The position numbers were made by a program, and so were the translations under genes. Positions 23,126-34,060 of a stretch of 64,000 nucleotides of DNA are shown piece by piece. Source of the DNA: Polytrichum commune. Lineage: Eukaryota; Streptophyta; Polytrichopsida; Polytrichales; Polytrichaceae. The stretch spans positions 54,823,554 through 54,887,553 of the forward strand of contig OX485803.1 in assembly GCA_950295325.1 (NCBI GenBank). Reading direction: 5' to 3'. Position 1 is the first letter of the stretch, and each line of letters starts with the position of its first letter. The notes under the pieces were generated by a model, which saw only the letters and a program-made list of their open reading frames with translations, ran no database searches and had not been told where the DNA came from.

Positions 23126-24069
23126 GTAAGGGCGAGGTTACATGTACTGGTCCCGGTTCATTTTTTGAAAATTACATGGGTGGGTGGGTGGGAAAAGGGT
23201 GGTGCCATGTGCCCATCGCCCCCTCACCCAAGAACCGGTACCCCCCAGGAATGGGTGTCCCCCATTGTACGTTGTGCAAGGATGGGAACCAAAGGACGGG
23301 TCGTCCTAACAATCAAGAGAAGGACATGTGCCGGTTAAGAGAACTCCGGTGACTGGATTGGCCAGTCACCTTGGGTACTATAAGCCATATTGTTCTTCAA
23401 GTCCTTTCTTTTGAGGGGTACTCCTAGGGCCTCTTGTGTTATAGTGGTACTCTCTTGTGAAGGGCAAGGTACACATCAATCACCTACATGACATTTTGCA
23501 AGTGTGATGTAATATTAGTGTTAATTATTACTCTCTTTAGTTTATTACAATGCATGAAAAATTGTGTACCTCATGATGATTTCAAGAATTTGGATTTTAA
23601 TAACAAAGTAAAGTAAAATAAAATAAAATGTGATAGTAAGCATCGGGTTTAATAAAAAAAATCAAAGATTATTCAAATGTATCAAAAATCACTCATAAAC
23701 AATGAACAATCATGATTTCAACTCAAAGTAAAATATAGAAATATCTATATATTTCCATAATTGACATCGGTACCAACCTATGGACACCAAGAACACATAA
23801 TTTGGAATTCATTCAATAAATTCATGTGCAAATCACATATCAAAAGTTAAATTGATGATGAACTTCATTGTTGGTCACCTTCATAAATTGTGATATTTGA
23901 TCACTCACCAAATTTGGTGAAAAAACAAGCAATCAAAATAAACCGAAACCCCACATAGAAGTACCCTTCCATTAAATCGGTGACATCACCCATTTTTTTG
24001 AAGATGTCACCCGTTTCTCATTCTCTTGAAAAATGGACCGGGACCGGTACATGGAACTTGGCCCTAAGG
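23126..24069. mobile_element. TIR element with 8-bp duplication, inserted in copia RT
   Basis: Left end GTAAGGGCGAGGTTACATGT and right end (reversed) CTTAGGGCCAAGTTCCATGT are ~40-bp imperfect inverted repeats that continue with GGTCCCGGTYCATTTTT. They are flanked by GGTTGGTT at 23118-23125 and 24070-24077. In copy 2 only the left end remains (from 62173). The sequence after the right duplication does not resume RT; it begins another inverted-repeat unit (TTGGTTTACAC near 24073, GTGTAAACCAA near 24200), so the duplication could be partly chance. Confidence 0.55.
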
Positions 24070-24124
24070 GTTGGTTTACACTATGGACCATTAGTCGGAC
24101 CACGGAAGATGGCCTTTGACAATG

Positions 24125-24457
24125 GTCCAAGTTCATGGTCCGACTTCCATGGTCCGACTTCATAAAAACTTAGTTTTGAGAGCCTTGGGTCCCTCACTAG
24201 GTGTAAACCAAATGTGGATGAAGAAGGACGACCATGCTCCAAAAAGTGAAGGTGCCGATTTTTTAATAAAGGGCAATCTTGAAAAATAAATTCAAGTTTG
24301 ACCATTCTCTTGGGCTTCACTTGTCTTCACTTCTTGTTAAATATGTTGAAGATGTGGCTTGCAAATATTCTCACAATATTTTTTACAAAAAATGAGCGAT
24401 TTAATTTGTACATGTGACATGTAATTTACATGTGACATGTACCTTATGTTGTCACTA
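24125..24457. other. Non-coding spacer
   Basis: Includes a right inverted repeat (GTGTAAACCAA near 24200) matching TTGGTTTACAC at 24073, so a small ~140-bp MITE-like unit may span 24072-24212. Otherwise nothing recognised. Confidence 0.35.
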
Positions 24458-24561
24458 CACTAAATAGGATATTTAGTGCTTGATTATATTTAATGTTGTC
24501 ACCACCCTACCTTGCTCAACACTAAAGTTCAATTCTTTGATAATTAGTGTTAGAAGATATT
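24458..24561. mobile_element. Truncated TA-flanked CACTAAATA MITE
   Basis: Starts CACTAAATAGGATATTTAGTG after TA, then shares about 80 bp with the MITE at 30826-31105 (CACCCTAC, CTCAACACTAA, TTCTTTGATAATTAGTGTTAG). The match ends near 24561, where no inverted end is found. Confidence 0.6.
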
Positions 24562-24719
24562 CCATTGCGGTTCTTTTGACCACCCTGATCTACAGTCACT
24601 AAACGACTACAAATTTTTCTTTTTCATTTAAACACCGGTTTCGTTAAAAGTGCAATTCAATATGTAAAAGTGCACATGAACAAATTATTGCAAACGCATA
24701 GATTTCAATTAAAATATGA

Positions 24720-24975
24720 CCATATGCCCCACCCCATTAAAACTTGAAAAAAAAACTAATTACGGCTCCACAAGGTGAGGCATATGCCCCACCCCCTTAA
24801 AACTTGAACAAAAATTAATTACGGCTCCACAAGGTGTGGCATGTGCCTCACCCCTTTAAATCTTGAAAAAAAAACCAGTTAAGGCTCCACAAGCTGTAGC
24901 ATATGCCTCACCCCTTTAAATCTTGAAAAAAAACCAGTTAAGGCTCCACAAGGTGTGGCATGTGCTTCATCGCTC
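24720..24975. repeat. 60-bp tandem array, about four units
   Basis: Unit boundaries fall every 60 bases (GCATATGCCYCACCCC... at about 24719, 24779, 24839, 24899). Each unit has a TTAAAWCTTGAA block and CGGCTCCACAAGGTG or a variant. The GGTGAGGCATATGCC phrase at unit junctions relates it to the larger array that follows. Confidence 0.85.
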
Positions 24976-25744
24976 TAAAATGTGTAAGGGTAAATACCAA
25001 ATACAGGAGAATATAATATAAACAACCTCCCGTTACCCCTAAGTTAAAATGAGCAATATTTGAATTGAATTTGAATAAATATGGATATTGATGTAAATAT
25101 GTTTTTATAATATATATAATATAATAGATTATATTTTAAAGTTGTATTTATAATATTTATGTAAATCAAATTATATTTTTATATAAATTATATTTTATTA
25201 CCAAAAAACTAAAAACATTGCTAGGTATGAGTAGAATAGTGCCACCGACCCACCTAAAAAAATTCAAGTATAAATTCTTAAATTTGTGCATGATAAACCA
25301 ATACAAAGTTTGTCCACACATATAAAATTAAAAAATAAACATTTGAACTAACCTAAAACGCCGCTTAGGGTTAGGTCAAGTTTTCCAACGCCGTTCTTTT
25401 CTAACGCCTCTCTTCTCCAACACCGATCTACTTCGGCGCCTCTTACTCCTGCAACTCTTACTCCAACACCTTCTTGTTTCTCTCCGATGGTACCTCTTCT
25501 CTCCTTCTTCTAATTGTTATTCCTTCAAGGTTTAGAAGTTTTTCTAGTACTACATCATCTAACCTATTGCTCCATATTTTCGATCCTTCAGCTCTTTATC
25601 ATCTTATTGCGTTCAATCCACTATCCTATAACTCTAATATCTTCATTTGCAGCTCAACTGATCTTCGACTCTACTTTCTACTTATATAGGCGTTTCAATA
25701 CCAACTCTTATTCAATATTCAAATATCATCGTATTTTAATATGA

Positions 25745-28195
25745 ATTTCTCTTTAAGCTTGTATTTAGAGGTGAGGCATATGCCTCACCCTTATGAAACA
25801 AAATTTCATGTTTTGAATTTGTTTTTTTTGGGTGAGGCACACACCTTATCCTCCTTGAAAAATCTGAATTTTTTCTTAAGCTTGTGCTTACCGGTGAGGC
25901 ACATGCTTCATCTTCCTTAAAAAATCTGAATTTCTCCTTAAGCTTGTGCTTAGAGGTGAGGTACATGCCTCACTCTTATGAAACAAAATTCTATATTTTG
26001 AATTTATTTTCTTGGGGTGAAATACATGCCTCACCCTCCTTGAAAAATATGAATTTCTCCTTAAGCTTGTGCTTGGAGGTGAGGCACATGCCTCACCCTT
26101 ATGAAACAAAATTATATGTTTTGAATTTGTTTTATTGGGTGAGACACATACCTCACCCTCCTTAAGAAATCTGAATTTCTCCTTAAGCTTGTACTTAGAC
26201 GTGAGGCACATGCCTCACCCTCCTTAAAAAATCTGAATTTTTCCTTAAGCTTGTGCTTAGAGATGAGGCACATGGCTCACCCTCCTTAAAAAATCTGATT
26301 TTCTCCTTAAGCTTGTGCTTAGAGGTGACTCAGGCACATGCCTCACCCTTATGAAACAAAATTCTATGTTTTGAATTGGTTTTTTTGGGGTGGGACACAT
26401 GCCTCACCCTCCTTAAAAAATATGAATTTCTCCTTAAACCTGTGTTTAGAGGTGAGGCACATGCCTCACCCTTATGAAACATAATTCTATGTTTTGAATT
26501 TGTTTTTTTGGGTGAGACACATACCTCACCCTCCTTAAGAAATCTGATTTTCTCCTTAAGCTTGTGCTTAGAGGTGAGGCACATGCCTCACTCTTATGAA
26601 ACAAAATTCTATATTTTGAATTTATTTTCTTGGGGTGAAATACATGCCTCACCCTCCTTAAAAAATATGAATTTCTCCTCAAGCTTGTACTTGGAGGTGA
26701 GGCACATGCCTCACCCTTATGAAACAAAATTCTATGTTTTGAATTTGTTTTATTGGGTGAGACACATACCTCACCCTAAGAAATCTGAATTTCTCCTTAA
26801 GCTTGTGCTTAGAGGTGAGGCACATACCTCACCCTCCTTAAAAAATCTGAATTTTTCCTTAAGCTTGTGCTTAGAGATGAGGCACATGGCTCACCCTCCT
26901 TAAAAAATATGATTTTCTCCTTAAGCTTGTGCTTAGAGATGAGGCACATGGCTCACCCTCCTTAAAAAATCTGATTTTCTCCTTAAGCTTGTGCTTAGAG
27001 GTGACTCAGGCCCATGCCTCACCCTTATGAAACAAAATTCTATGTTTTGAATTGGTTTTTTTGGGGTGGGACACATGCCTCACCCTCCTTAAAAAACATG
27101 AATTTCTCCTTAAACTTGTGTTTAGAACTGAAGCACATGCCTCACCCTTATGAAACATAATTCTATGTTTTGAATCTATTTTCTTGGGGTGAGGCATATG
27201 CCTCATCCTCCTTAAAAAATCTGAAATTTTTCCTTAAGCTAGTGCTTAGAGGTGAGGCACATGTCTCATCCTTATGAAACAAAATTCTATGTTTTGAATT
27301 GGTTTTTTTGGGGTGAGACACATGCCTCACCCTCCTTAAGAAATATGAATTTCTCCTTAAATTTGTGTTTAGAGGTGAGGCACATGCCTCACCTTTATGA
27401 AACAAAATTCTATGTTTTGAATTTGTTTTCTTGGGGTGAGGCACATGCCTCACCCTCCTTGAAAAATCTAAATTTCTCCTTAAGCTTGTGCTTAGAGGTG
27501 AGGCATGTGTCTCATCCTCCTTAAAAAATCTGAATTTTTTCCTTAAGCTAGTGCTTAGAGGTGAGGCACATGCCTCATCCTTATGAAACAAAATTCTATT
27601 TTTTGAATTTGTTTTTTTTTGTAAGACACATGCCTCACCCCCTTTAAGAAATCTAAATTTCTCCTTAAGTTTGTTTTTAGAGCTGAGGCACATGCATCAC
27701 CCTTATGAAACAAAATTTTATGTTTTGAAATTGTGTTTTTGGTGTGAGGCTCATGCCTCACCCTCCTTTAGAAATATGAATTTCTCCTTAAACTTGTGCT
27801 TAGAGGTGAGGCACATGCCTCACCCTCCGTGAAATATCTGAATTTCTTCTTTAGCTTGCGCTTAGAGGTGATGCACATGCCCAACCCTCCTTAAAAAATC
27901 TGAATTTTTCTTTAAGCTTGTGCTTAGAGCTGAGGCACATGCCTCACCTTTATGAAATAAAATATATATTTTTTGAATTTATTATTTTTGAGTTATACAC
28001 ATGCCTCACCCCTTTGAGAAGTCTGAATTTCTCCTTAAGCTTGTGCTTAGAGCTGAGGCACATGCCTCACCCTTATGAAACAAAATTTTATGTTTTGAAT
28101 TTGTGTTTTTGGGGTGAGGCACATGCATCACCCTTCTTAAGAAATTTGAATTTTTCCTTATGTTTGTGTTTAGAGGTAAGGCACATACTTTTGCC
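25745..28195. repeat. ~60-63-bp minisatellite centred on GTGAGGCA-CA-TGCCTCAC, about 40 units
   Basis: A near-palindrome (8-bp arms GTGAGGCA/TGCCTCAC around CA) recurs every 58-63 bp for about 2.45 kb. Two linker types roughly alternate: one with TTATGAAACAAAATTCTATG and one with CTCCTTAAAAAATCTGAATT, followed by CTTAAGCTTGTGCTTAGAG. The second linker type gives a higher-order period near 124 bp. Long frames on both strands (for example 26508-26903 plus and 27163-27693 minus) are by-products of unit length and are not genes. Confidence 0.9.
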
Positions 28196-28673
28196 TTAGT
28201 AAGAAAATCGAATTTTGTTGTGATTGTATAAAATGTAATGTGTTTAGAGGATATTTTTATGTCCTTAAAATGGTTTATGTGTGCTTGTAGGAAGTGAGAT
28301 TGGAAGTGATATCATGCGAGACAAGGGGGTGGGCCTTCTAGGGCCCCCCGAATAAATATTTGAAGCCTTCGAATGTTTTTAAGCATTATGGATGGTTTCT
28401 CACACGCGATGACAAGCATGTGCTCCTAGAGATTTATACTTATCTGTGAATGGAAAACAAGTATGGTGTTCTAAAGCATGGTCCAGAGGAGAAATTGTTC
28501 AAAAAATTGTTACTCATGCCTATACACATGATATGGATTTTTGCGAGATATTCATTGTTTTAAAAGCCTCAAATGCAATTTCTTCTTATGTTTTGAAATG
28601 CGCCAACATCATTGGAGATGTTGTTGAAAAGTTTTTATATAGTTTGGAAAAAAAATGTTTGTTATATTATATA
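28196..28673. other. Spacer with a small unrecognised frame
   Basis: A frame from 28446 (MNGKQVWCSKAWSRGEIVQK...) runs into the left end of the foldback element, which would truncate it. It resembles nothing I know and could be accidental. Confidence 0.25.
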
Positions 28674-28985
28674 GGGGATCGCTATTTCCACACTTTTTTT
28701 GGCTAGATTCATACATTTTTGCCGGTTCGGTTGCCGTGTCACTGAGGCGCTATATATGAGATTCTTCATGGTGCATCCGGACCGTTGATCCACCAAGGCC
28801 CATCCAAGGGCCTCAATGATCCTAGGTGGCGGTGGGCGGGGGTGGTGCTTGCCACCAAGGCGGGGTGGGGCCGTGGGCCTCATGTCTTTTTTGGGAGGCC
28901 GGATTAGGGTGGTGTCGGGCCTAGTGGCTAGGCCTACTTATTATATAACTAGTTGGTTACCGTTACTCTACTTACTAAATAACTA

Positions 28986-29323
28986 CACTAAATAGGTAGA
29001 TTAGTGTTAGATGAAGATTAGTGTTAGATGCAATAGTTACCTAAAACACTAATTTTCAACTGATATTACAATTAGTGTTTGAATAGGGTTTGAACAAATT
29101 ATATCTTTTACGAGGTTCTCATATTCTTCTTCCTTCAATTCTTCATTCCAAGATTTACAAAATATCATCTAACACTAAATGAGTTCATGTAAATATTTAA
29201 AGTTACTACTTGGTACAAATAGTGTTAGAGTTGACATTTAGTGTTCTAACACTATAGAGACAATTTACATTTAACGTTTTCGTTGACTATTAGTGTTTCC
29301 AACACTAATATACCTATTTAGTG
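28986..29323. mobile_element. Nested TA-flanked MITE 1 (CACTAAATAGGTA ends)
   Basis: 338 bp, TIRs CACTAAATAGGTA, with TA duplicated at 28984-28985 and 29324-29325. Removing it restores the host tandem unit (AAATAACTAGTTGGTTA). Tc1/mariner/Stowaway-like by TSD. Non-coding. Confidence 0.8.
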
Positions 29324-29585
29324 TAGTTGGTTAGCCTTACTCTACTTACTAAATGACTAGTTGGTTACCCTTCCTCTACTTACTAAATGATTAGTTGGTT
29401 ACCCTTACTCTACTTACTAAATAACTAGTTGGTAAGCCTCTCCAATACTTTAACGCATCAAAGCTTAACTTCAAGACTTGCACATATACCACTCAAATAT
29501 ACATGTCCAATTAAGAAGAGTGACCATAAGTAGAATAAGGCTAACCAATTAGTTATTTAGTAAGTAGAGTAAGGGTAACCAACTA

Positions 29586-30789
29586 CAGTCTAACCTTGAT
29601 AATGTCACCCTTGTTAATGGGACACCTTGATACTGTCACCTAAAAGTTTGAAACCGATTTTCTTAGTGTAAAACTCCCTCGTTATTATCCCTATCACCCT
29701 TGTTAATGTCACTATTTTTTTCCAAAATCCGTAGTGTAAATGTGATAATATCAAATATGGATGGATTGTATGTGATGGTTGGATGGACATATTGTAGTAG
29801 CCAAAAGGGTCATGAGCCACCCCTGTGATAAATGCAATGTTATTCAAAGGGTCATGAGCCGCCTCTGTGCACCAACCCTGAACGGTGTTGTCTATACACG
29901 GCACTCAAAGGTGTTGTCTTTGACGGCGCTGCCAAGACTTCTTGGCCTCTATGCACCCCACCTTCCGTCACATGTGTTCACCTATGTGTCTTTGAGGGTT
30001 TCAGCTTGTGTAGAGTTATTTAGGATGTTAAGTTCTACGGTTTAGCTGAACTGGTACAGAGTAGTGTCGACTTAAGCTAAATTAGTTCAATTGGTTTGCA
30101 ATGTAGAAATCTCAAGATATGTGGCACGGTCTTCACTGTTTCTATAGTCAATAGTCGCATAGGAGAATCTAGTAAGATCATAAGTGTTAGCCGCTCATCC
30201 TAAGTGGGCATTCAATTAGGAACAATCTTCTAGATTAGTTAGTCAAGCTCATAAGTAGAAACAATCTTCTAGGTAGGTTAGTCAAGCTCATAAGTAGAAA
30301 CAGTCTTCTAGGTAGGTTAGTCAAGCTCATAAGTAGAAACAGTCTCCTAGGTAGGTTAGTCAAGCTCATGGTCGAGCTCACTTGTATATAATGAACCATT
30401 GTTCATTTGGAATTTAAATGCACACTTTCTATCATAGGCTTGTGTTTCTTCATGCAGTGCAGGTGTTCTTCGTTGTGTTGTTGTTTTTGTTGTTGTTGCT
30501 ACATTGGAAGCTAGTGATTGGCTGATCTCAATGACACATTGTGATGTGCTCATGTTGTTATTCACAATTTTGAATTATATTTTACATTCAAAAACATTGA
30601 AGTCTTGTGTTTGTTTTTTTTTTTGTTTTTTTTTACATTGTAATTTCATTTTGATTTTCTACCTTTTTTTTTTGATAATATCACATTATGCACAAATCTT
30701 CAAAATGTGACATTATCAAATATGTCACACCTTGTTTATATCACACTTTATGGTGAAACGGATGGTGTGATATTATCAAGGTTAGACTG
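29586..30789. mobile_element. Pogo-type non-autonomous element, copy A
   Basis: 1204 bp, TIRs CAGTCTAACCTTGATAATGT with a TA duplication at both ends (29584-29585, 30790-30791). The CAGT start and TA target are typical of pogo/Emigrant-like elements. Contains a 39-bp tandem run (CTTCTAGGTAGGTTAGTCAA units, about 30225-30370). It is almost identical to copy B at 58334-59536. Short frames inside are conserved only because the copies are young. No DDE domain. Confidence 0.88.
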
Positions 30790-30825
30790 TAGTCATTTAG
30801 TAAGTAGAGTAAGGCTAACCAACTA

Positions 30826-31105
30826 CACTAAATATGATATTTAGTGTTTTACCACCCTACTTTGCTCAACACTAATTTTCAATTCTTTGATAATTAGTGT
30901 TAGACATAAATGCGCCGCCACCGCCTTCCTTGTTGCCACCTCTTTCCTACTAAACACTAAATTCGTGCATGTAACTTTCACATATTACCATAAATGATAT
31001 TTAGTGTTTGAGTTTACATTTAATGTTACTTACTTTCATAGGGTTAGTGAGATTTAGTGTAGTGTTCGTATTTAGTGTATCTAAAACTAACTATCATATT
31101 TAGTG
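30826..31105. mobile_element. Nested TA-flanked MITE 2 (CACTAAATATGATA ends)
   Basis: 280 bp, TIRs CACTAAATATGATA, with TA at 30824-30825 and 31106-31107. Excision in silico restores the unit AACTAGTTATTTAG. Same family as MITE 1 and the fragment at 24458, but with a different middle. Confidence 0.78.
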
Positions 31106-31511
31106 TAGTTATTTAGTAAGTAGAGTAAGGCTAACCAACTAGTTATTTAGTAAGTAGAGTAAGGCTAACCAACTAGTCATTTAGTAAGTAGAGTAAGGCT
31201 AACCAACTAGTTATATAATAAGTAGGCCTAGCCACTGGGCCCGCCTAGCCACTAGGCCCGACACCACCCTAAATCCCGCCTCCCCAAAAAAGACATGAGG
31301 CCCACGGCCCCACCCCGCCTTGGTGGCAAGCACCACCCCGCCCCCCACCCCACTGCCACCTAGGATCATTGAGGCCCTTGGATGGGCCTTGGTGGATCAA
31401 CGGTCCGGATGCACCATGAAGAATCTCATGTATAGCGCCTCAGTGACACGGCAACCGAACCGGCAAAAATGTGTGAATCTAGCCAAAAAAGGTGTGGAAA
31501 TAGCGATCCCC

Positions 31512-33487
31512 ATTATATATTGATATTTCAATATAAGGTGACACAAGTATGTCGTTATTTTCTTTGGAACCATCAACTTCAATATTAATACTTCTATGAT
31601 GAAGCAAATGTTGTGTCACTTAGTTTCAATTTATTTTCATGTGTTTGGTCCAAGGGTGAGGTGTATGTATCGCACTTTTCATTAGGTTTAGAAATAATAT
31701 ATTTTAAGCTATGCACAAACGGATGTGTTTTATTCCTTTGATTTATTTCATAACCTAAATGTTTTTACTAAAAAAGTGAAACACAATATAAATATGATGG
31801 TCATATAGTGTATAAGCCTTGTCTTGGAATTATTTGAAACTAATAATATTTGAAAATATTTGTATCAAAGTACGAATTTATTGCGCAATCATTCCAAAAG
31901 TTGAGAATAAAATATTAAAAAAAATCCCCCCAAAAAATGCACATGCTCATGTGCACTTTTAACGAAACCGGTGTTATTTTGCAACTATATTTTAAAAACA
32001 TTTTGGGGTGTGTAATACACCGTTGGAAATGTATTTTACACACTGGAAACTAGTGAGGTTTCAAAGGAGGGTGAGGCTTACCATAAATTGGAGAAGGCAT
32101 CACAAGAGGAGTTGGGAACCACAACCAAGAGCTCGTAAAATCACAAGGCATAGAAACTTGAATCATAAATATGAAATCTAAAACATGAAGACAAAGGAAC
32201 GTGAAATTGAGGGGAACCTACCTTGAAATTGAAGAGAGTTTATGATGATCTTGCTAGCAGGCTTGGATGCAAGGAATGTCAAGGATCGTAAACCAATCTC
32301 ATCGTTTGCATACACCAAACTCTTAGAATGCAACGCCATGACCTAAACCAATATCTTCCACGTTGCTTACCTAAACTTGTCATCCAATGTTCTTCAACCA
32401 TTTTGTTCATCCATCGACAAATCTCATCCACAATGCACAAGATGGAAGAATGTCTACATTATTTTCCTTTTGCAAAAAAAATAATGTCATGGTATCTTCG
32501 AAATAATGTATACCTACTTTCATGGAATTCATAAAAACTTACATTATTTTGAACCCAAAGTCACATATTGTGTGGGGCCTCTTTTATTTTGAAACCACTT
32601 CAATTTTTCTTAATACCATCATTAACAAAAATCATATCTTTGGCTGCATATATATATATATATAGTTTCTAATTTTCGGGAAGTGCCGACCCCATGCCGT
32701 AAGCATGAATGAAGAGCTAAGTCTTTCTTTTATGTGAGCTTTACTATTTGGTTTTGAGCATCGTAGCACATTCATATGTGATTGATGGTCAGGGGATTGT
32801 TTGTTAAATGTGGTGGGCTGCTATGAATGTGCACCATGGAGGTGTGTAGGTCAATTGGATAGGGCCTTGAGCTACGGTTTGACAAATAGTTTGAGGGATA
32901 TTTGAGACCAAGAATTGTGTGAAATTTATGTTCTAAAAATATTTGTTCTACAAATTCAGAAATCAATTTACCCGTATGCTCTTTTATGTACCTTCCAAAG
33001 TTTATGATGTTTTGACAACTTTGTGGTACAACAAAGGGCTCAATCAATCAAAAAGTAGGAAAATCTACATTTACGTGCACGTTAAACTACATTAGACATG
33101 GTTTTTAGTGTCACCAGTTCTAATCGTCTTGCTCAATACTAATTGTAAAACCGCAGTATAGTGTCACCAACACTAAATGGTAACCCAACATCATTTTTCA
33201 TCCCTCGTAAATATTTCGGGGGGATTATAGATTTACAGTGATGCAAATAACTGTCACTTACCAAGTGAATCGTCATCCAAATGTCAATCATCCATGACAA
33301 TATTTCACCACAAATTGCTGACACGAGAATGTAGGGTTTTCGCCAATGGATGAACTCATCCATCATCCATGACAAAATTTGTTCACTTATTCTCAAGAAG
33401 TGTCATCCAAAAAGTTGCCATAGTGACCTAAAATACCATATGACACTAAATAAGGTTTTCATGATCTACCGGATTCGGTTGAAGGAG
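31512..33487. other. Gene-free AT-rich spacer
   Basis: Holds a (TA)n run near 32650. A short block near 31940-31990 (GTGCACTTTTAACGAAACCGG) is repeated inverted at about 24640-24665. A decayed TAGTGTCACC repeat lies near 33100-33180. No gene supported. Confidence 0.4.
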
Positions 33488-34060
33488 GCTCCACACAACT
33501 TTGCATGCAAGCACCGACTTCTTGAGCTCCCTAGAATTCATTTCCTTGGTTAATTTTGAAAACATGTGGGTTGTGGTTGAAGGGGACATGTGACCGGGGT
33601 GAGTGGTGTTGCTTCTTATATGACGGTGACTTCATGAAGGAGTAACTCAAGAACGAGTTCACGTTTCCAGCTACAAGACTCGACAAAATCACAACCGAGG
33701 CGACCCATCAAATGCTAAAAAGGATATGCACGCCATTGAAGCAAAATCGATCCACCTTGCAATAACAAAACCGGGCAAACAAGGCCGTGTACTGATTGAA
33801 TCAAACAAATGCTCAAACGCTAGCAATATTGTACTAAAAAATCATGGCATTGGGCTTGACTTATCAAATGCTAGCCAAGTTAGCAAGAGAGTTAGAGAAT
33901 TGTAGTTGAGCATTTTACAAACATGAGCTGGAACTGCTTTAGTAGTATGCTATGAAGTATTATATCACATGCTACTTTCCCACCTTTCTGCATGTTTTGG
34001 CTCTATCCATGTGTTCATGATGTCATAAAACATTCAACAACATTTCCCAATTATGTGGCG
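33488..34060. repeat. Diverged second copy of the 83-820 repeat
   Basis: Collinear with 83-820, including GAGGCTCC near the start, CTTCATGAAGGAGTAACTCAA, a single copy of the 78-bp unit, GAATCAAACAAAT, and the GTATTATATCAC...TGGCTCT end. Divergence is substantial. No coding frame. Confidence 0.6.

Larger units (their letters stand above)
10645..24124 (+). repeat. Segmental duplication, copy 1
   Basis: Collinear, same orientation, with 41915-62315. The match starts at GAGGAATTA (10645; 41915) and runs through a repeat-derived leader, the P450 gene and the copia element to the motif GATGGCCTTTGACAAT. Length is 13.5 kb here and 20.4 kb in copy 2. The excess in copy 2 is explained by insertions at 42617-46376, about 47176-48864, 51752-52007, 56823-58251, 58334-59536 and 59595-59974. 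Copy 1 has its own insertions at 19325-19730 and 20337-20937, plus DNA (23217-24077) deleted from copy 2. Confidence 0.9.
28674..31511. mobile_element. Foldback element with ~300-bp terminal inverted repeats
   Basis: Left arm from GGGGATCGCTATTTCCACAC (28674) to about 28985 and right arm from about 31190 to 31511 are reverse complements with high identity. An 8-bp duplication ATTATATA flanks both sides (28666-28673, 31512-31519). Inside each arm are ~35-bp tandem units (TAGTTGGTTACCCTTACTC...TACTAAAT) in opposite orientation. Three smaller MITEs are nested (28986-29323, 29586-30789, 30826-31105); without them the element is about 1.0 kb. No transposase is encoded. Long TIRs suggest a Mutator/foldback type; the 8-bp duplication is more hAT-like. 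Confidence 0.85.

Noticed and set aside
26508..27693. Long frames (131 codons plus strand, 176 codons minus strand) inside the minisatellite
   Set aside because: They exist on both strands because unit length keeps frame locally; the translation is just the repeat, with no start context or domain.
25745..28195. Regular near-palindromic repeats resembling a CRISPR array
   Set aside because: The DNA is eukaryotic, linkers are repeated instead of unique, units are diverged, and no cas-like gene is present.
29614..30045. Short frames inside the pogo-type MITE, conserved in its second copy
   Set aside because: The copies are nearly identical over non-coding parts as well; no transposase motif.
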